DNA of 64,000 nucleotides. Source: Euonymus europaeus (taxonomy: Eukaryota > Streptophyta > Magnoliopsida > Celastrales > Celastraceae). Position 1 is the first letter of the stretch; the number at the start of each line of letters is the position of its first letter. The stretch is taken from NCBI GenBank assembly GCA_963580455.1, contig OY756961.1, forward strand, positions 21,929,001 through 21,993,000, read 5' to 3'. A model generated the notes under the pieces. It was not told the origin of the DNA, did no database searches, and saw only the letters and a list, made by a program, of their open reading frames with translations. Positions 50,890 through 62,617 of the stretch are shown piece by piece. The position numbers were made by a program, and so were the translations under genes.

Positions 50890-51437
50890 TTGGCGCCGTT
50901 GTTGGGGACGTGATTACCTAATATAGTGTCATCTAACTCTTGTATATAATTTATTTATTTATTTTTGTTGTTAGCACCTCCTACATGGAAGGTTTACATT
51001 ATATGTCATTATTTAACGTGGTTGGCTTAAACGCCCCATTTTGTTTTCTATTAATGGCTGGTTCAAACCGCCTACTGTTCTTAATATATGTATATATCTA
51101 TTAATATTAATGGCTGGTTCTACCGCCTATTAATATACCTTAATATTTACTAACATCATTTTTTAATGGTTGGCCTTTTCTGCCCCATTTTATTCCTTCT
51201 GTATACTAATTTTTTTTATATATTGTCAACTAACTCCTTTAATCCTCTGGTTGTGATTGGCACTGCCATCCACCAAATTCTCTTTATATTAATTTATGTT
51301 CATGGTTGGCCTCGCCACCTAAGTAGTTCATTTATATTGTTATTTTTCCTATTTTGCAGATACATGAATGTCCAGCTCAAATCTTGAGAACTTATCAAGT
51401 GACGACATTTCGTTAAACACAAAATTAGCTGATATCC
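50890..51437 (+). mobile_element. Primer-binding site, repeated leader and truncated gag start
   Basis: TTGGCGCCGTTGTTGGGGA (50890-50908) is close to the tRNA-Asp-type primer site seen in plant gypsy elements (TGGCGCCGTTGCCGGGGA). A leader of about 450 bp then contains six degenerate copies of a word like ATGGYTGGTTC..CCGCC (about 51017, 51053, 51109, 51164, 51247 and 51300). ATG at 51368 opens MSSSNLENLSSDDISLNTKL, a plausible gag N-terminus that stops after about 23 codons where unrelated sequence begins at 51438. Confidence 0.5.
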
Positions 51438-53813
51438 GTTGTTGTACCCTAATTTTGGCTCAAGCCCAATATAGGAGCCCATTTAGATATCATAAATTAT
51501 TAGCCTATTTAAACCATATAGGACCCAAGAAAATGGCCCTTTAAAAAGAAATGTGATATGAGGCTTATGACATAACTTAGGCCTAAATATTAAAGCCCAA
51601 AAGTGGAATCAATCATGCAGCCCGGCCCCAATGTCATGTAAACCCATGAAATTAAAGGCAAGCCCAGCCCAACAAGTTAACCTAAACCTAAGAGAAGAAT
51701 GGAAACGCAGCTATGGGGAGAGAAAAGGCGCCGATGCCGGTTAGAGAAGAAGGAAAGAGAGAAAGAGTCGCCGAGGAAAAAGGGAAAGAAGAGGGGGCGA
51801 TCTTAGGGTTCATACACGGGTTGAGTATTATATTGTAAGTTGTGGGGATTTTGTGAGGACTTTATGGGGTTAGGTTTTGTTTTAGGAAAGAAAATCAATT
51901 TCGAGAGAGAGGGAGAAAGTGCCAGAAGTAGAAAAGAATGTTGAGAAGATTAGGGGATGATTTTCAGAATTGATAGAGGATTTGATTTGGGTTTCGTTAG
52001 GTTATAAATAGGGGGATCGATCCAGTTTTTAGGGGGGCTTTTGGGGGTGAAAATCTGGTTTCTTCTTTTCGAATTTTCTGGGGTCTTTTGGGGCTTTCTT
52101 TCTTCTTTTTTATTCGGTTTTTTGGGGAGGTGACGGAAACTTCCCTGTGTTGATCCCTAGAGTTCAGTCAAGCCTTTTTCTTCCCCCAGAAATGCTCAAA
52201 TTCATCCCTCTACATCAAACCTGTTTCTTCTCTACTTTAACCTAATCCTCTCATTCCCCAAAATCCCTCTAAAATCTACTGTGCCCGAGTTGCTTGAGCC
52301 CTCACAAACACTAATTTTCCTCTCATCTGCGTCGTTCCCCTTGTTTCTAGGTTTTTCTCGCACCTTCTGTTCTAAAATACTTTTTATGCTTACTGTTCTG
52401 ATTGCTTAGAAGGTATATTTCAAAATCTGTATTAATTCATTTGCTGGATCTTAAATCTGGGTTCTATATTCTCTGATTATGTTGAGATGTCTCAAATTTC
52501 CTGAAAAATGATTGCTTGATTATTGAGGGTATACGATCTATGTGTTGGATTGTAGGACTGAATTTTCTTTTCTTACTCTGCATCACTGTTTCATATTCTC
52601 AACTATTTGGGTGCTCTTTGGTATAGAATTCAATATTGAGGATATTGTGTCATGCATTGTTACTTTGCGACCGCAGAATGATTTTATAAATGTATACATG
52701 AGATTTCAGAATGTATTGATGTTGATGTTGATGCTATTTTGCTGTCTGGATTATTGTTGGTGTACTTGGGTTGCTAGTTTTTGAAATTAAATTTCGTATG
52801 ATCTGCTGATGCTGTGTTCGTGGAGGAAGTGTTAAGAATTAAATTGAATTTTGGTTTAGATTGCAAAACTGCATGTTTAAATTGCACTTTGTAACTTGGG
52901 ATGATTGATTGAAGCTAATCTAGGTGATGGATGATTTTTGGATGTATGAATTAAGTGTCCTTGAGGTGTTTATTATTTGGATAAAACATGAATATTAATT
53001 TAATTGGGCTATATGTATGAGTGTTGTGGGCTTTAAGTGGTTTATTTGGATTAAGCATGAAATAAGGATAATGATGTTGGGCCAAGGGATTATATAAATA
53101 ACATGAGCTTTGGATTTTGTGCATTTGGTTTTGAAAAATTACATGAAAACAAAACTTTACATGGATATTTTGTATGCTCATTTCATAAGACAATTGATTA
53201 TAAAATCTCAATCATATTAATTTAATAGTATGGTCGGAATAATCGATTTCCAATAAAAAAAAAGGGGAACCGAGATTGCATGTCATTCATCATTGTTAAT
53301 ATGCTATTTGAAACGTGTTTATATGTGAATTGAATAATTGATTTGATGATTGTTTGATTTATGTCGAAATTATATGACTTAATATTTCAATATCTTTGTT
53401 TGAAGGATTTGCGATAATTTAATATCGTATAGTCTACGCTTAAACTCGGTTCCCAACATTTTTCTTTATATTATTTTTACCTTTATTTATCTCATTTTTT
53501 TTTATTATTTTAACTATTTCTATTTTTTACTTTATTTTTATTCATTCATTTATTTATTTCATTTTTATTTTATTTTCGTTTTTATTATTTTCGGTGCTCT
53601 TACGATGATGATTATTATTATTTTATTATTATTTTATAATTATTATATTCTATTTTCAGTTTATTGGAATTCTTTTGTATTTTATTTTATCCTACTTATT
53701 TTTCCTCTTTGATTATTATTTTTATTTTGTATCTTATTATTCTTATTATTAGTATTATTATTGTAATCACTATTATTATTATTTTACTTACTTACTTTAT
53801 TCGTTATTATATC
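51438..53813. other. Unassigned repeat-like block, perhaps a large LTR
   Basis: Begins TGTTGTACCCTAATTTTGGC with GCCCA words in the next 250 bp, as in some large plant gypsy LTRs. GGTTATAAATAGGGGG at about 52000 looks like a TATA promoter, followed by a T/G-rich possible leader (GGGGTCTTTTGGGGCTTTC). From 53460 to 53812 it is a TTA/TTTTA low-complexity tract. No coding region is supported. Its right side is cut by the second Tat element. Confidence 0.35.
53460..53812. repeat. TTA/TTTTA low-complexity tract
   Basis: About 350 bp almost entirely of TATT, TTTA and TTATTA units, right up to the LTR of element 2. Confidence 0.85.
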
Positions 53814-54537
53814 TAATGACGTAAAAAAGGTGACAGTGCCGTGATGACGATCAGTCGGTCAGGCTGGAGCTGATGCAGATGATTGTCCTGAAAGAAATGC
53901 GAACAAATGTGAGCTAAAAGACCCGGGCCTGAGGTTGTACTCAGGCGTAGGCTCTCCGACGCTCAAGTCAGTATGAATTTTTAGTTATTGGAAGTGCCCC
54001 GGTACGCAGAGCTCTTCTATGAGTTTGAATAGCAAAACAGTCATTAGAGAATTACCTGAGAACGGGGCTTCCCTTTTATAGGGGTTGACTGGTCCGAGTT
54101 TTACGGATTGTAAAACTCTCTGGATCATTGGTTGAGCGTATTGTTTGGAGGCATAATCCTTTTAGGACTCCTTCTCCTATCTAGAGTTGGACTCTTATAG
54201 TTTTAGTATCCCACCGAGGATTGGACACAGGTTAAAACCTATTTGTCCGTCGTGGCAATAACATTTTTATCCCGGCATGGGTGACCGGGCCGATGCGAGG
54301 CATTGAGGAAACTGGGCCGATCCGACCAATAGGCTGGGCCGAAACAATTGTTCTTCTCGCGCGGATCGGTTTGTAAACTTTACGGGCCGGACCGGGGTAG
54401 CAGGCTGGTACCTTTATTAGTCACGTCGGCAATTAGACCAGGGCGGTCGTCCTAAGGCCGAGCCGGGCAGTCCTCTGGGATGCATTAAGGGTGACACGTG
54501 TTATCACCCTATTCGTAGGGTTATTTTAGTCATATCA
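53814..54537 (-). repeat. 3' LTR of element 2
   Basis: On the minus strand it starts TGATATGACTAAAATAACCC (54537 downward; compare element 1 TGATATTACAAAAATACCCC) and ends near CTTTTTTACGTCATTA, aligning with element 1's CTTTTTGACGTCATCA. It is 724 bp. The terminal CA has become TA by this alignment, so the outer edge could be a few bases off. Confidence 0.75.
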
Positions 54538-54556
54538 GTTGCCCCCCAGCTCTTGG
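54538..54556 (-). other. Polypurine tract of element 2
   Basis: Minus-strand CCAAGAGCTGGGGGGCAAC directly precedes the LTR's TG; the last nine bases equal those of element 1. Confidence 0.75.
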
Positions 54557-54699
54557 ATTGATGCGCCGTCCTTGCGGATTTCAAGACAAGAGTTATGTCA
54601 GGATATTTAATGCCGAGAAGACGTTTGAAATCAACGGCCCAGATCTAGATGGATGGGTTGTCAGTTATCCTTGGCCATCCGATCCGGGTCAGAAGATTC

Positions 54700-54708
54700 T
54701 ATAAATAG
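54700..54708 (+). promoter_or_regulatory. TATA box upstream of antisense ORF, element 2
   Basis: TATAAATAG lies 179 bp before the ATG at 54879 and about 160 bp inside the LTR, the same place as the TATA box of element 1. TACCGAGC words follow in both leaders. Confidence 0.55.
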
Positions 54709-55223
54709 AGCCAAATTTGGACTCTTTCTTTTCATCAAGCCCTCACTTCGCTCTGCTTCTGTGCCGTGATAAAATACTGTTATATACCGAGCCGTACCGA
54801 GAATTTTCGTTCCGAGCCGGACAAGTTTTTGTACTCCAGGTTAGTCATCTTATCTCTGTTTCGTTTGACTGGTGATTCATGTCTTCCGGCTCGGCACAAC
54901 ATAACCAGAGCGGAACCTCGAGTTCCTCTTCTGACTCATCCTCTAGCTCGGGTTATACTTTTACCTCATCCGATCGTGCTTTAGACTTAGGAACGAACGC
55001 TCCGGATGCCCATAGTGAGTCTGTGCAAATAGTTTTTAATGATTGTCCAGAGGCAGTTGCTCCTGACATGGTGCGGCCGAACCTACGTCAGGGCGGTATT
55101 CTCGGGATGAAAGATGTTGAGCCATCCTGTTTGTCCGGTTCTAGATGCCAAGATGATTTTATTAGGGCAGTTAAGGAGAGGTATAACATACCATGGCTGT
55201 GCCGAGCCATATCAAAGGGTGAG

Positions 55224-55521
55224 TGACGCAGTGCTGTTGTGACCAGTTGTGTTAAGTTGTGTTATTTTATTTTCCTATTTTGTTGGGTTTAATCGGGGTT
55301 TAAGTTTGTGTGGGCTTAGGCCATTATCCTTTGTTTTACTTGTGTTGGGCTTAGGCCATTATCTTTGTTTTGTTGTGTATTATTTGTACTGGAGTTTAAG
55401 GTTGAAAAGGGAAGAAAAAAACATTTCTTTTCAGCGCATATTCACTGATGGCTTCTAGCCATTGAACTCTATCTTACAGAATTGATCGTGAATCAGTTTT
55501 GTTGTTGCTTACGCTATGTCA
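55224..55521 (+). repeat. 5' LTR of nested element
   Basis: Begins TGACGCAGTGCTGTTGTGAC and ends CTTACGCTATGTCA. It carries an extra GTTGTGTTAA relative to the 3' LTR. Confidence 0.95.
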
Positions 55522-55522
55522 A

Positions 55523-55534
55523 GTGGTATCGAAA
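55523..55534 (+). other. Primer-binding site of nested element
   Basis: GTGGTATCGAAA, two bases after the LTR, contains TGGTATC, the start of the initiator-tRNA-Met-complementary site (TGGTATCAGAGC) used by many plant retrotransposons; its later bases diverge. Confidence 0.65.
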
Positions 55535-55552
55535 GGAGGTTTGGCCCAATCT

Positions 55553-58500
55553 ATGGCATCTGACGGCGTTAGAAACGAACCACCTCGTGACGGTGATCAG
55601 GGGTTAACGGCTGTTTGGGCGGTGATCCGGGAGCAGCATACTTCCATTGTCAACCTTGAGCTCCGATTTGAGCGAAAGGTGGATGAAATCGCAGATCAGT
55701 TGAATGCTTTGATGCGAATAGTGCATCATCGAGTTGAACAAGCCCAGTCTCCTCGGGCTGGAGGGTTGGCTCAGGACAGAGTGGGGCGTGAAGATGTTCG
55801 CTATAATCCCAGAAGACTTGCGACAACAGAGTGGGAATCTAGTGATGATGACAGTGAACAACTATCCGAGATAGTCCGCCCAAGAGGAGGTAGGGGTGGT
55901 CGTGTCGGCAATGGGTTCTATCGGGGAAGTGAAGAGTTTAAGCTCCGAGTGGATATCCCCACCTTTAGTGGTGATCTTACTATTGAACAGTTCCTTGATT
56001 GGGTTGCAGAAGTGGATCGATTCTTTGAATATATGGATATTGAGCCTGCCAGAAAAGTCAAATTAGTTGTTGTACGTCTGAAAGGAGGTGCCTCCGTCTG
56101 GTGGGACAGATTGCAGTCTACAAGACAGAGAGAGGGTCGTGGTCCCGTGCGAAATTGGGAGAGAATGAAGCAATTGTTGAGGGGCCGATTTCTGCCACCA
56201 GACTATGAGCGATATCTTTATCAAGCTTATCAACGTTGCACACAGGGTAATCGGAGTGTCCATGAATATACTGCGGAATTTCTTCGTTTGGGTGAGCGCA
56301 ACCAGCTGTCAGAGAGTGAGATTCAACAAGCCTCTCGCTATTTAGATGGATTGAAGCCTGTAATTCAAGATAAAATTGGGGTGCAAATGGTGTTGAGTGT
56401 TGCGGAAGCTCGGGATTTAGCGCTAAAAGCTGAACAACTAATGGTTGAAAAGAGTAGAAGTGATGGTTTTCGGCGATACAACTCCGGTGAGAGTTCTCAC
56501 AAACCTGTCTCCAATGCGGCAAAACTAGTACCATCTGCTGTTAGCAAAGGGGAAGACACTGATAAGGGGGAGCTCAATCGTCCTAAGAAGGAATCAGTCA
56601 GCACCAATCCTGTGAAAGCAACTAATCCTTATGCCAGACCAGTCATGATGAAATGCTTTAAATGCAATGAAGTTGGACATCGATCTAGTGACTGCCCCAG
56701 GAGGAAAGCAATTAACCTGGTGGACCATGATAGTGAAACAGAAGCTGATGAGGGGGTCTATTGTGCTCCCGATGGTGAAGAAATTGGGGAAGATGAAGAA
56801 TATTTTGAAAAAAAAGCAAATGTAGTGCGTAAGCTCATGTTTTCCCAACGACATCTTGATGGTACTCAACGACATTGTCTATTTAGAACACGTTGTACTG
56901 TTTTGGGCAAACTACTCAACTTAATTATTGATGGTGGCAGCCAAGAGAATATAATCAGTAAAGAAGTTGTTCAAAAGATGCAGTTACGACCGAAACCACA
57001 TCCTACTCCCTATGAGGTGGGATGGATCAAAAGTGTGGGTAAAATAGAAGTGAATGAAAGATGTCGTGTTCCATTTTCTATTGGCAAATACTCTGATGAA
57101 ATTTACTGTGACATTCTGGATATGGATTCATGTGAGCTGTTGTTTGGGAGACCATGGCAGTATGATGTCGATGCTAGACACTTCGGCCGAGACAACACCT
57201 ATCAGTTGAAGAAAAATGGTACTCGATTTACTCTGTTGCCTTTAACTGAGGAAAATAGAGTCCATGGGACTAAATTTGTTGATCGAAATTTCTTGACTTT
57301 AGTCAGTTCAGTAGCTGAATTTGAGAGTGTCTGTAAGCAGACTCGTGAAATACATTTGCTGGTTGTCAAAGGTGAGGTATCTTGTGATAATAACAGTGAT
57401 CCAAATATTGCTCCAGAAATTCAACCACTTTTGTCTGAATTTAGTGATGTGGTACCTGATGATTTACCAAACGCTTTGCCTCCAATGCGAAATATACAAC
57501 ATCATATTGATTTAATTCCAGGGGCCAGTTTACCCAACCTTCCGCATTACAGAATGAGCCCAAAAGAACATGAGATTCTACGTGAGAAGGTGGAAGAACT
57601 CCTGAAGAAGGGGTATGTTCAATCAAGTCTGAGTCCGTGTGCAGTGCCCGCGTTGTTGACTCCCAAAAAAGATGGCAGTTGGAGAATGTGCATCGACAGT
57701 CGCGCCATCAATAGAATTACAGTGGGTTATAAGTTCCCAATTCCTAGACTCGATGATATGCTGGACCAGTTAAGTGGGGCTGTACTATTTACCAAAATTG
57801 ATCTTAGGAGTGGGTACCATCAAATTCGGATACGCCCCGGTGACGAGTGGAAGACCGCATTCAAAACAAGAGATGGGTTGTTTGAGTGGTTGGTTATGCC
57901 ATTTGGATTGACTAACGCACCGAGTACATTTATGCGGTTGATGAACCAAGTACTTAGGCCTTTTATTGGCCGATTTGTCGTTGTATACTTCGATGACATT
58001 TTAATATACAGTAAATCCGCTGAAGAGCATGTGGGCCATATGAAGGAGGTGTTTCAAGTTTTGCGTGAAAACAAGTTGTATGCCAACTTGAATAAATGTG
58101 TTTTCATGTCTGACAGTTTATTATTCCTGGGCTATGTGGTGAGCAAGGAGGGAGTTAAAGTGGATGAAGAAAAAGTGAAAGCCATTCAAGAGTGGCCTAC
58201 TCCTAAATCTGTGGGGGACATACGAAGCTTTCATGGCTTAGCAACCTTTTATAGAAGGTTTATTCGAGATTTTAGTAGTATGGTTGCTCCTCTTACTGAG
58301 TGTTTGAAGAAGGGAAAATTTCATTGGGGTGCTGAACAAGTTCAGAGTTTTGAACTGCTCAAGACTAAATTATGTACAGCGCCAGTGCTTGCGCTACCTA
58401 ATTTTGAGAAGCTCTTCGAGGTTGAATGTGACGCTAGTGGTCTGGGTGTAGGGGCTGTGTTATCTCAGGAAAAGCGGCCTATTGCATTTTATAGTGAAAA

Positions 58501-60031
58501 GTTGAGCGATGCCAGGCGAAAGTGGTCAACGTATGATAAAGAGTTTTATGCTGTTGTAAGGGCTTTGAAGCAGTGGGAACATTATTTAGTGGGGAAAGAG
58601 TTTGTTTTGTATACAGACCACCAAGCTTTAAAATACTTGGGCAGTCAACAGAGATTGAGCCGTGATATTCATGTTAGGTGGTCAAACTACCTCCAGAAAT
58701 TTCCCTACCGATTAGTACATAAATCTGGACAATCCAATTGTGTTGTTGATGCTCTGAGTAGGCGTGAAACACTTATGATCACTCTCAGTCATGAAATTGT
58801 GGGTTTTGAATGTTTGAAGGAGCTGTATACCCATGATAAAGATTTCAGCAGTGTATGGGAACAATGTGTCACACGACAATCTTTGGCTGGTGACTATCAT
58901 ATCCACGATGGTTTCCTCATGAAAGGAGACCAACTTTGCCTTCCACGTACATCCCTTAGGGAGAAAGTGATAAGGGATCTGCATAGTGGAGGCTTGGCAG
59001 GACACCTTGGTCGTGATAAGACAATGGAGGCTGTCAGAAGTCGATATTACTGGCCCCAACTCAGGCGTGATGTAACTAATTTTGTTGCTCGATGCTATAC
59101 ATGCCAAACTGCCAAAGGCCATTCTCAAAATACAGGGATGTATATGCCACTACCTATACCTGCATCCATTTGGGAAGACTTATCCATGGACTTTGTTCTT
59201 GGGTTTCCGCGGACACAACGAGGTATGGACTCTGTCTTTGTTATTGTCGATAGATACTCAAAAATGGCCCATTTCCTGCCCTGCAGAAAAACTGCAGATG
59301 CTTCAGCGACAGCAAGGTTGTTTTTTAGGGAAATTGTGCGGCTCCATGGTGTTCCAAAATCTATTACTTCGGACCGTGATGTTAAATTTCTTAGTCATTT
59401 TTGGGTGACTTTGTGGCGTATATTTGATTCATCTCTCAAGTTTAGCAGTACCGCACACCCACAAACGGATGGTCAGACGGAGTCAGTCAATCGAACATTG
59501 GGTAATCTTATTCGAAGTATCTGTTCAGAAAAGCCTAAACAATGGGATTTCGCTCTTGCGCAGGCTGAGTTCGCTTACAATAATGCTGTGCATAGCTCCA
59601 CGGGTCGCTTACCTTTTTCTATTGTCTATACTAAACCCCCTAACCATGCTTTAGATTTGGTGAAGCTTCCCAAAGTCCCTGGGTTGAGTGCTGCAGCAAA
59701 GAACTTTGCAGAGCAAGTCCAGCAGTTACATGCTGATGTGCAGGAAAAATTAGAAGCTGCCAATGCTAGATACAAGAGTGTTGCAGACAAACATCGAAGG
59801 CCTCAGGTGTTCAATGAAGGAGATGATGTGATGGTTTATTTGAGAAAAGAAAGACTGCCAGCAGGTGTGTACAACAAGTTGAGCCAGAAGAAGTATGGTC
59901 CTTATAAAGTTTTAAAGAAGATCAATGATAATGCCTACATTCTTGATCTGCCAGCAAGTATGGGAATCTCTAGCACTTTCAACGTTTCAGACTTATTTCC
60001 CTTTCAGGGCCCTGAAGGGCTGGAGTATTGA
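55553..60031 (+). CDS. Gag-pol polyprotein of nested Ty3/Gypsy element
   Basis: One open frame of 1492 codons. I take ATG 55553 ([15 protein letters not shown]) as start because the longer frame from 55499 begins inside the LTR. Domains in order: capsid ([20 protein letters not shown]), CCHC zinc knuckle ([14 protein letters not shown]), protease-like ([13 protein letters not shown]), reverse transcriptase ([39 protein letters not shown]), RNase H ([26 protein letters not shown]), integrase zinc finger ([17 protein letters not shown]) and catalytic residues in [20 protein letters not shown] and [10 protein letters not shown]. It ends [20 protein letters not shown]. No stop or frameshift, so it may be translated. 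It encodes copying and integration of the element; it was inserted into the antisense ORF of element 2. Confidence 0.94.
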   Translation: MASDGVRNEPPRDGDQGLTAVWAVIREQHTSIVNLELRFERKVDEIADQLNALMRIVHHRVEQAQSPRAGGLAQDRVGREDVRYNPRRLATTEWESSDDDSEQLSEIVRPRGGRGGRVGNGFYRGSEEFKLRVDIPTFSGDLTIEQFLDWVAEVDRFFEYMDIEPARKVKLVVVRLKGGASVWWDRLQSTRQREGRGPVRNWERMKQLLRGRFLPPDYERYLYQAYQRCTQGNRSVHEYTAEFLRLGERNQLSESEIQQASRYLDGLKPVIQDKIGVQMVLSVAEARDLALKAEQLMVEKSRSDGFRRYNSGESSHKPVSNAAKLVPSAVSKGEDTDKGELNRPKKESVSTNPVKATNPYARPVMMKCFKCNEVGHRSSDCPRRKAINLVDHDSETEADEGVYCAPDGEEIGEDEEYFEKKANVVRKLMFSQRHLDGTQRHCLFRTRCTVLGKLLNLIIDGGSQENIISKEVVQKMQLRPKPHPTPYEVGWIKSVGKIEVNERCRVPFSIGKYSDEIYCDILDMDSCELLFGRPWQYDVDARHFGRDNTYQLKKNGTRFTLLPLTEENRVHGTKFVDRNFLTLVSSVAEFESVCKQTREIHLLVVKGEVSCDNNSDPNIAPEIQPLLSEFSDVVPDDLPNALPPMRNIQHHIDLIPGASLPNLPHYRMSPKEHEILREKVEELLKKGYVQSSLSPCAVPALLTPKKDGSWRMCIDSRAINRITVGYKFPIPRLDDMLDQLSGAVLFTKIDLRSGYHQIRIRPGDEWKTAFKTRDGLFEWLVMPFGLTNAPSTFMRLMNQVLRPFIGRFVVVYFDDILIYSKSAEEHVGHMKEVFQVLRENKLYANLNKCVFMSDSLLFLGYVVSKEGVKVDEEKVKAIQEWPTPKSVGDIRSFHGLATFYRRFIRDFSSMVAPLTECLKKGKFHWGAEQVQSFELLKTKLCTAPVLALPNFEKLFEVECDASGLGVGAVLSQEKRPIAFYSEKLSDARRKWSTYDKEFYAVVRALKQWEHYLVGKEFVLYTDHQALKYLGSQQRLSRDIHVRWSNYLQKFPYRLVHKSGQSNCVVDALSRRETLMITLSHEIVGFECLKELYTHDKDFSSVWEQCVTRQSLAGDYHIHDGFLMKGDQLCLPRTSLREKVIRDLHSGGLAGHLGRDKTMEAVRSRYYWPQLRRDVTNFVARCYTCQTAKGHSQNTGMYMPLPIPASIWEDLSMDFVLGFPRTQRGMDSVFVIVDRYSKMAHFLPCRKTADASATARLFFREIVRLHGVPKSITSDRDVKFLSHFWVTLWRIFDSSLKFSSTAHPQTDGQTESVNRTLGNLIRSICSEKPKQWDFALAQAEFAYNNAVHSSTGRLPFSIVYTKPPNHALDLVKLPKVPGLSAAAKNFAEQVQQLHADVQEKLEAANARYKSVADKHRRPQVFNEGDDVMVYLRKERLPAGVYNKLSQKKYGPYKVLKKINDNAYILDLPASMGISSTFNVSDLFPFQGPEGLEY

Positions 60032-60064
60032 TATGTGTTCTTTCCTTTTTGAAGAGAGGGAGAA

Positions 60065-60352
60065 TGACGCAGTGCTGTTGTGACCAGTTGTGTTATTTTA
60101 TTTTCCTATTTTGTTGGGTTTAATCAGGGTTTAAGTTTGTGTGGGCTTAGGCCATTATCCTTTGTTTTACTTGTGTTGGGCTTAGGCCATTATCTTTGTT
60201 TTGTTGTGTATTATTTGTACTGGAGTTTAGGGTTGAAAAGGGAAGAAAAAAACATTTCTTTTCAGCGCATATTCACTGATGGCGGCTAGCCATTGAACTC
60301 TATCTTACAGAATTCATCGTGAATCAGTTTTGTTGTTGCTTACGCTGTGTCA
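60065..60352 (+). repeat. 3' LTR of nested element
   Basis: Same sequence as the 5' LTR apart from six substitutions and the 10-bp deletion; followed by GTGAG. Confidence 0.95.
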
Positions 60353-62288
60353 GTGAGAATCCTCTTAGGCCGGCTAGGGAAACCTTCGCTGTGATGTTAC
60401 ACAGATTAAAGTTGGGGGCCCGGATTCCATACCCTCCGGGTCTAACGAGTTTTTTTTGTAGATTCAACATTTGTCCGGCCTGCCTTTCCCCCAACTCATG
60501 GTTATTTCTGAGCACCATTCTTGCCCTGTGCCATCAGTATGACATCCCATTTTCTTCCCAAGTTCTTCAACATCTTTTTCAGATAAACCATCATCCTAGA
60601 GAGAAAGGTTTGTACTACCTTCAGTTCCGAGACCCCATAAAACCGTTCCGATACGAATCCTCAGTGAAACAATGGAAAACCTCTTTCTTTTTTGTTTCTG
60701 TTCCACTCAAGGCCAGTGAAGAACTTCCGTTCCGTAACACATACGGGGTTCCGAGGCTCAACTTCTTTAACAAGCTTCCCGCTTTATCCGGTGACGAGGA
60801 GGAATGATTGGCTCGTCTAAAAACACTTCTTCCTCCGGCCTCGCCAGAGAGCAGGAAATTTAGTCAGGAAGATTTTTCAAGGGCTTATGCGTCGGAAATG
60901 GCACGAAGAGGTCGGCCCGGACTAACATATTTTATCAAGTTTTCATTAGCATTATTATCGTGATGAGTGTCTGATTATATTATTTTACTTTTGCAGATCA
61001 CTCTAGCATGGATGAATATCTTGCCATGATCCATGGGACCCGGGATGAGGGCACAGACTCGTCAAAGAGAAAACTCCCTAAGAAGAGAGCTGATGCGCCA
61101 CGGGATACATCCGGCCCGGCTGCTGCTGCTCAGAAGAGGTCGAGGAAGAATTAGACCAGGAAGACTGCTGCGGCCCGGGATGCGCTAGAAGCTCCTACTG
61201 GTGGAATTGTATCCCGGACTGTACGAACAGCCGTTCACTCTGGGCAGCCCATTCACCCGCTCCGAGTGGACGTCCGACCGTTGGTAATATCACTTCGTCT
61301 GATCTTGAGCCGCACCGGCCCGACTTCGGTGTTCTAGTCTCGGATACAGCCAATCATCCTGCTGTGGCATCACGGATGGTCGCTCGAATCCCCACACCGG
61401 CAGACTTCAAGAGATATGAAGACATGCCATTGACAGACAGGATTGGGGAACTCAATGTCCAAGTCATGAAGGTATGCCTCGGCTAAGGTTTCTTTTTTTT
61501 TTATTATTATATATTATTTTTTTATTATTTTCTTTTAGCTAACCTCCATATTGGCCACACTGCCGGGGGGTATTGCTTCTATGGCTCTGAACGAGTCTAC
61601 TGCGTTGGAAAGAGCAGAAGCTGCTGCTATGGCCCGATCCAAGGCCGAGGAGGAAATTGACAGACTGAAGACTGAGGCGGCGAGCCTGATGAAGGATTTG
61701 TCCACCGCGGCTGCCCACCTCAATAAGTATAAAGCGGAGAAGATCCGACTGGAGGAGTCCATCAGGACTAATAAGGCGGAATTTGATGAGCAGCTCCGGA
61801 CCGAGGTGGAGTTTTCTTATCAAGCTGGTCGCCGGACCGGAGTAGATGATTATAAACAATCTGAGGAGTTTGCCATTGTCCGGCGACAAGAGGGATATTT
61901 TGGACTTCGAGGTGGTGTCAAGATGGCCCGCCGTGCCTTGATCCAGGGGGGCTTGAATGTCTCTATCCTTGACCCAATCTTCCCTTTGCTTGCCGGGAAA
62001 GATGATTTGACTGAGACCAAAGAGGAAATCTATGAGGAGTGTCGCCAGGCCGAGGAGAGGAGAAAGAAAACTCTTGAGGAAGATTCTGAGACTGAGCTGG
62101 ATCGAGACGGAGAGCAGGAGACATCTATTGTCGATGTAACCTCTGATGACCCTGTTCGTGTCAGAGGTTCCCCAATCACTCATGCCGCGGATCTTGCTCC
62201 AGAGCCGGCCGCCTCGTTCTTAGCTGATTTGGCTCGTACCGAGGCGGCTCTTCAAGAGGGTGATACCAGGCTGATCCATAGCAGTTAA

Positions 62289-62617
62289 TTTTTGATGAAC
62301 TGAATCTGTATCTTTGTATCCCGGATATGGACGGACTTTTAAATTCCTATCTTTTTAAAATATAGCTTTTATTTGTAGCACAACTTTTGCATTTTTATGA
62401 TAATGTAATGTTTGACATTTCATTTGTCCTATGCACGTCATGTTTGGGCCGTCCAAGGGCTGTTTGCCTCTTCTTCATATTTTATCCCCATATTTTTTGA
62501 GTATATGGTGGCCCGGCGTTTGGCCTTTTCAGCCTGCCGGCCCGGCCTATTACTTTCCGGGATGTTAAAGCACTTGAGTAAAATTAGTAATCGTGATTTG
62601 TTGGCTCGGTATATCGA
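62289..62617. other. Noncoding zone between the two genes of element 2
   Basis: Lies between the convergent ends of the antisense ORF and the truncated pol. It equals the 703-bp zone of element 1 but is shorter. CCCGG/GGCCCG words occur in place of element 1's TCGGTA words. Confidence 0.5.

Larger units (their letters stand above)
55224..60352 (+). mobile_element. Intact-looking Ty3/Gypsy chromovirus-like element nested in element 2
   Basis: 5129 bp with LTRs 55224-55521 (298 bp) and 60065-60352 (288 bp), both TG...CA. They differ by one 10-bp indel and six substitutions. Target duplication GTGAG lies at 55219-55223 and 60353-60357. It contains a primer-binding site, one uninterrupted polyprotein ORF and a polypurine tract (GAAGAGAGGGAGAA, 60051-60064). 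No chromodomain is obvious at the C-terminus; a CRM- or Reina-type placement is possible but not settled. Confidence 0.93.
54879..62288 (+). pseudogene. Antisense spliced ORF of element 2 (aORF), interrupted
   Basis: Homologue of the element 1 antisense ORF. Exon 1 starts at ATG 54879 (MSSGSAQHNQSGTSSSSSDS), is cut after codon 115 at 55223 by a retrotransposon and its target duplication, and resumes at 60358 in the same frame (ENPLRPARETF) to 60910. Exon 2 is 60997-61471 and exon 3 61539-62288. Introns of 86 bp (60911-60996) and 67 bp (61472-61538) sit where element 1 has its introns, with the same phases (1 and 0). The globular part ARIPYPPGLTSFFCRFNICP matches element 1; exon 3 has the coiled coil and YFGLRGGVKMARRALIQ. 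Further breaks: TGA at 60805, TAG near 61152 and a frameshift in exon 2. Not functional now. Confidence 0.8.

Noticed and set aside
55499..55552. Upstream ATG giving a longer polyprotein for the nested element
   Set aside because: It lies inside the LTR and crosses the primer-binding site; the ATG at 55553 is the plausible start.
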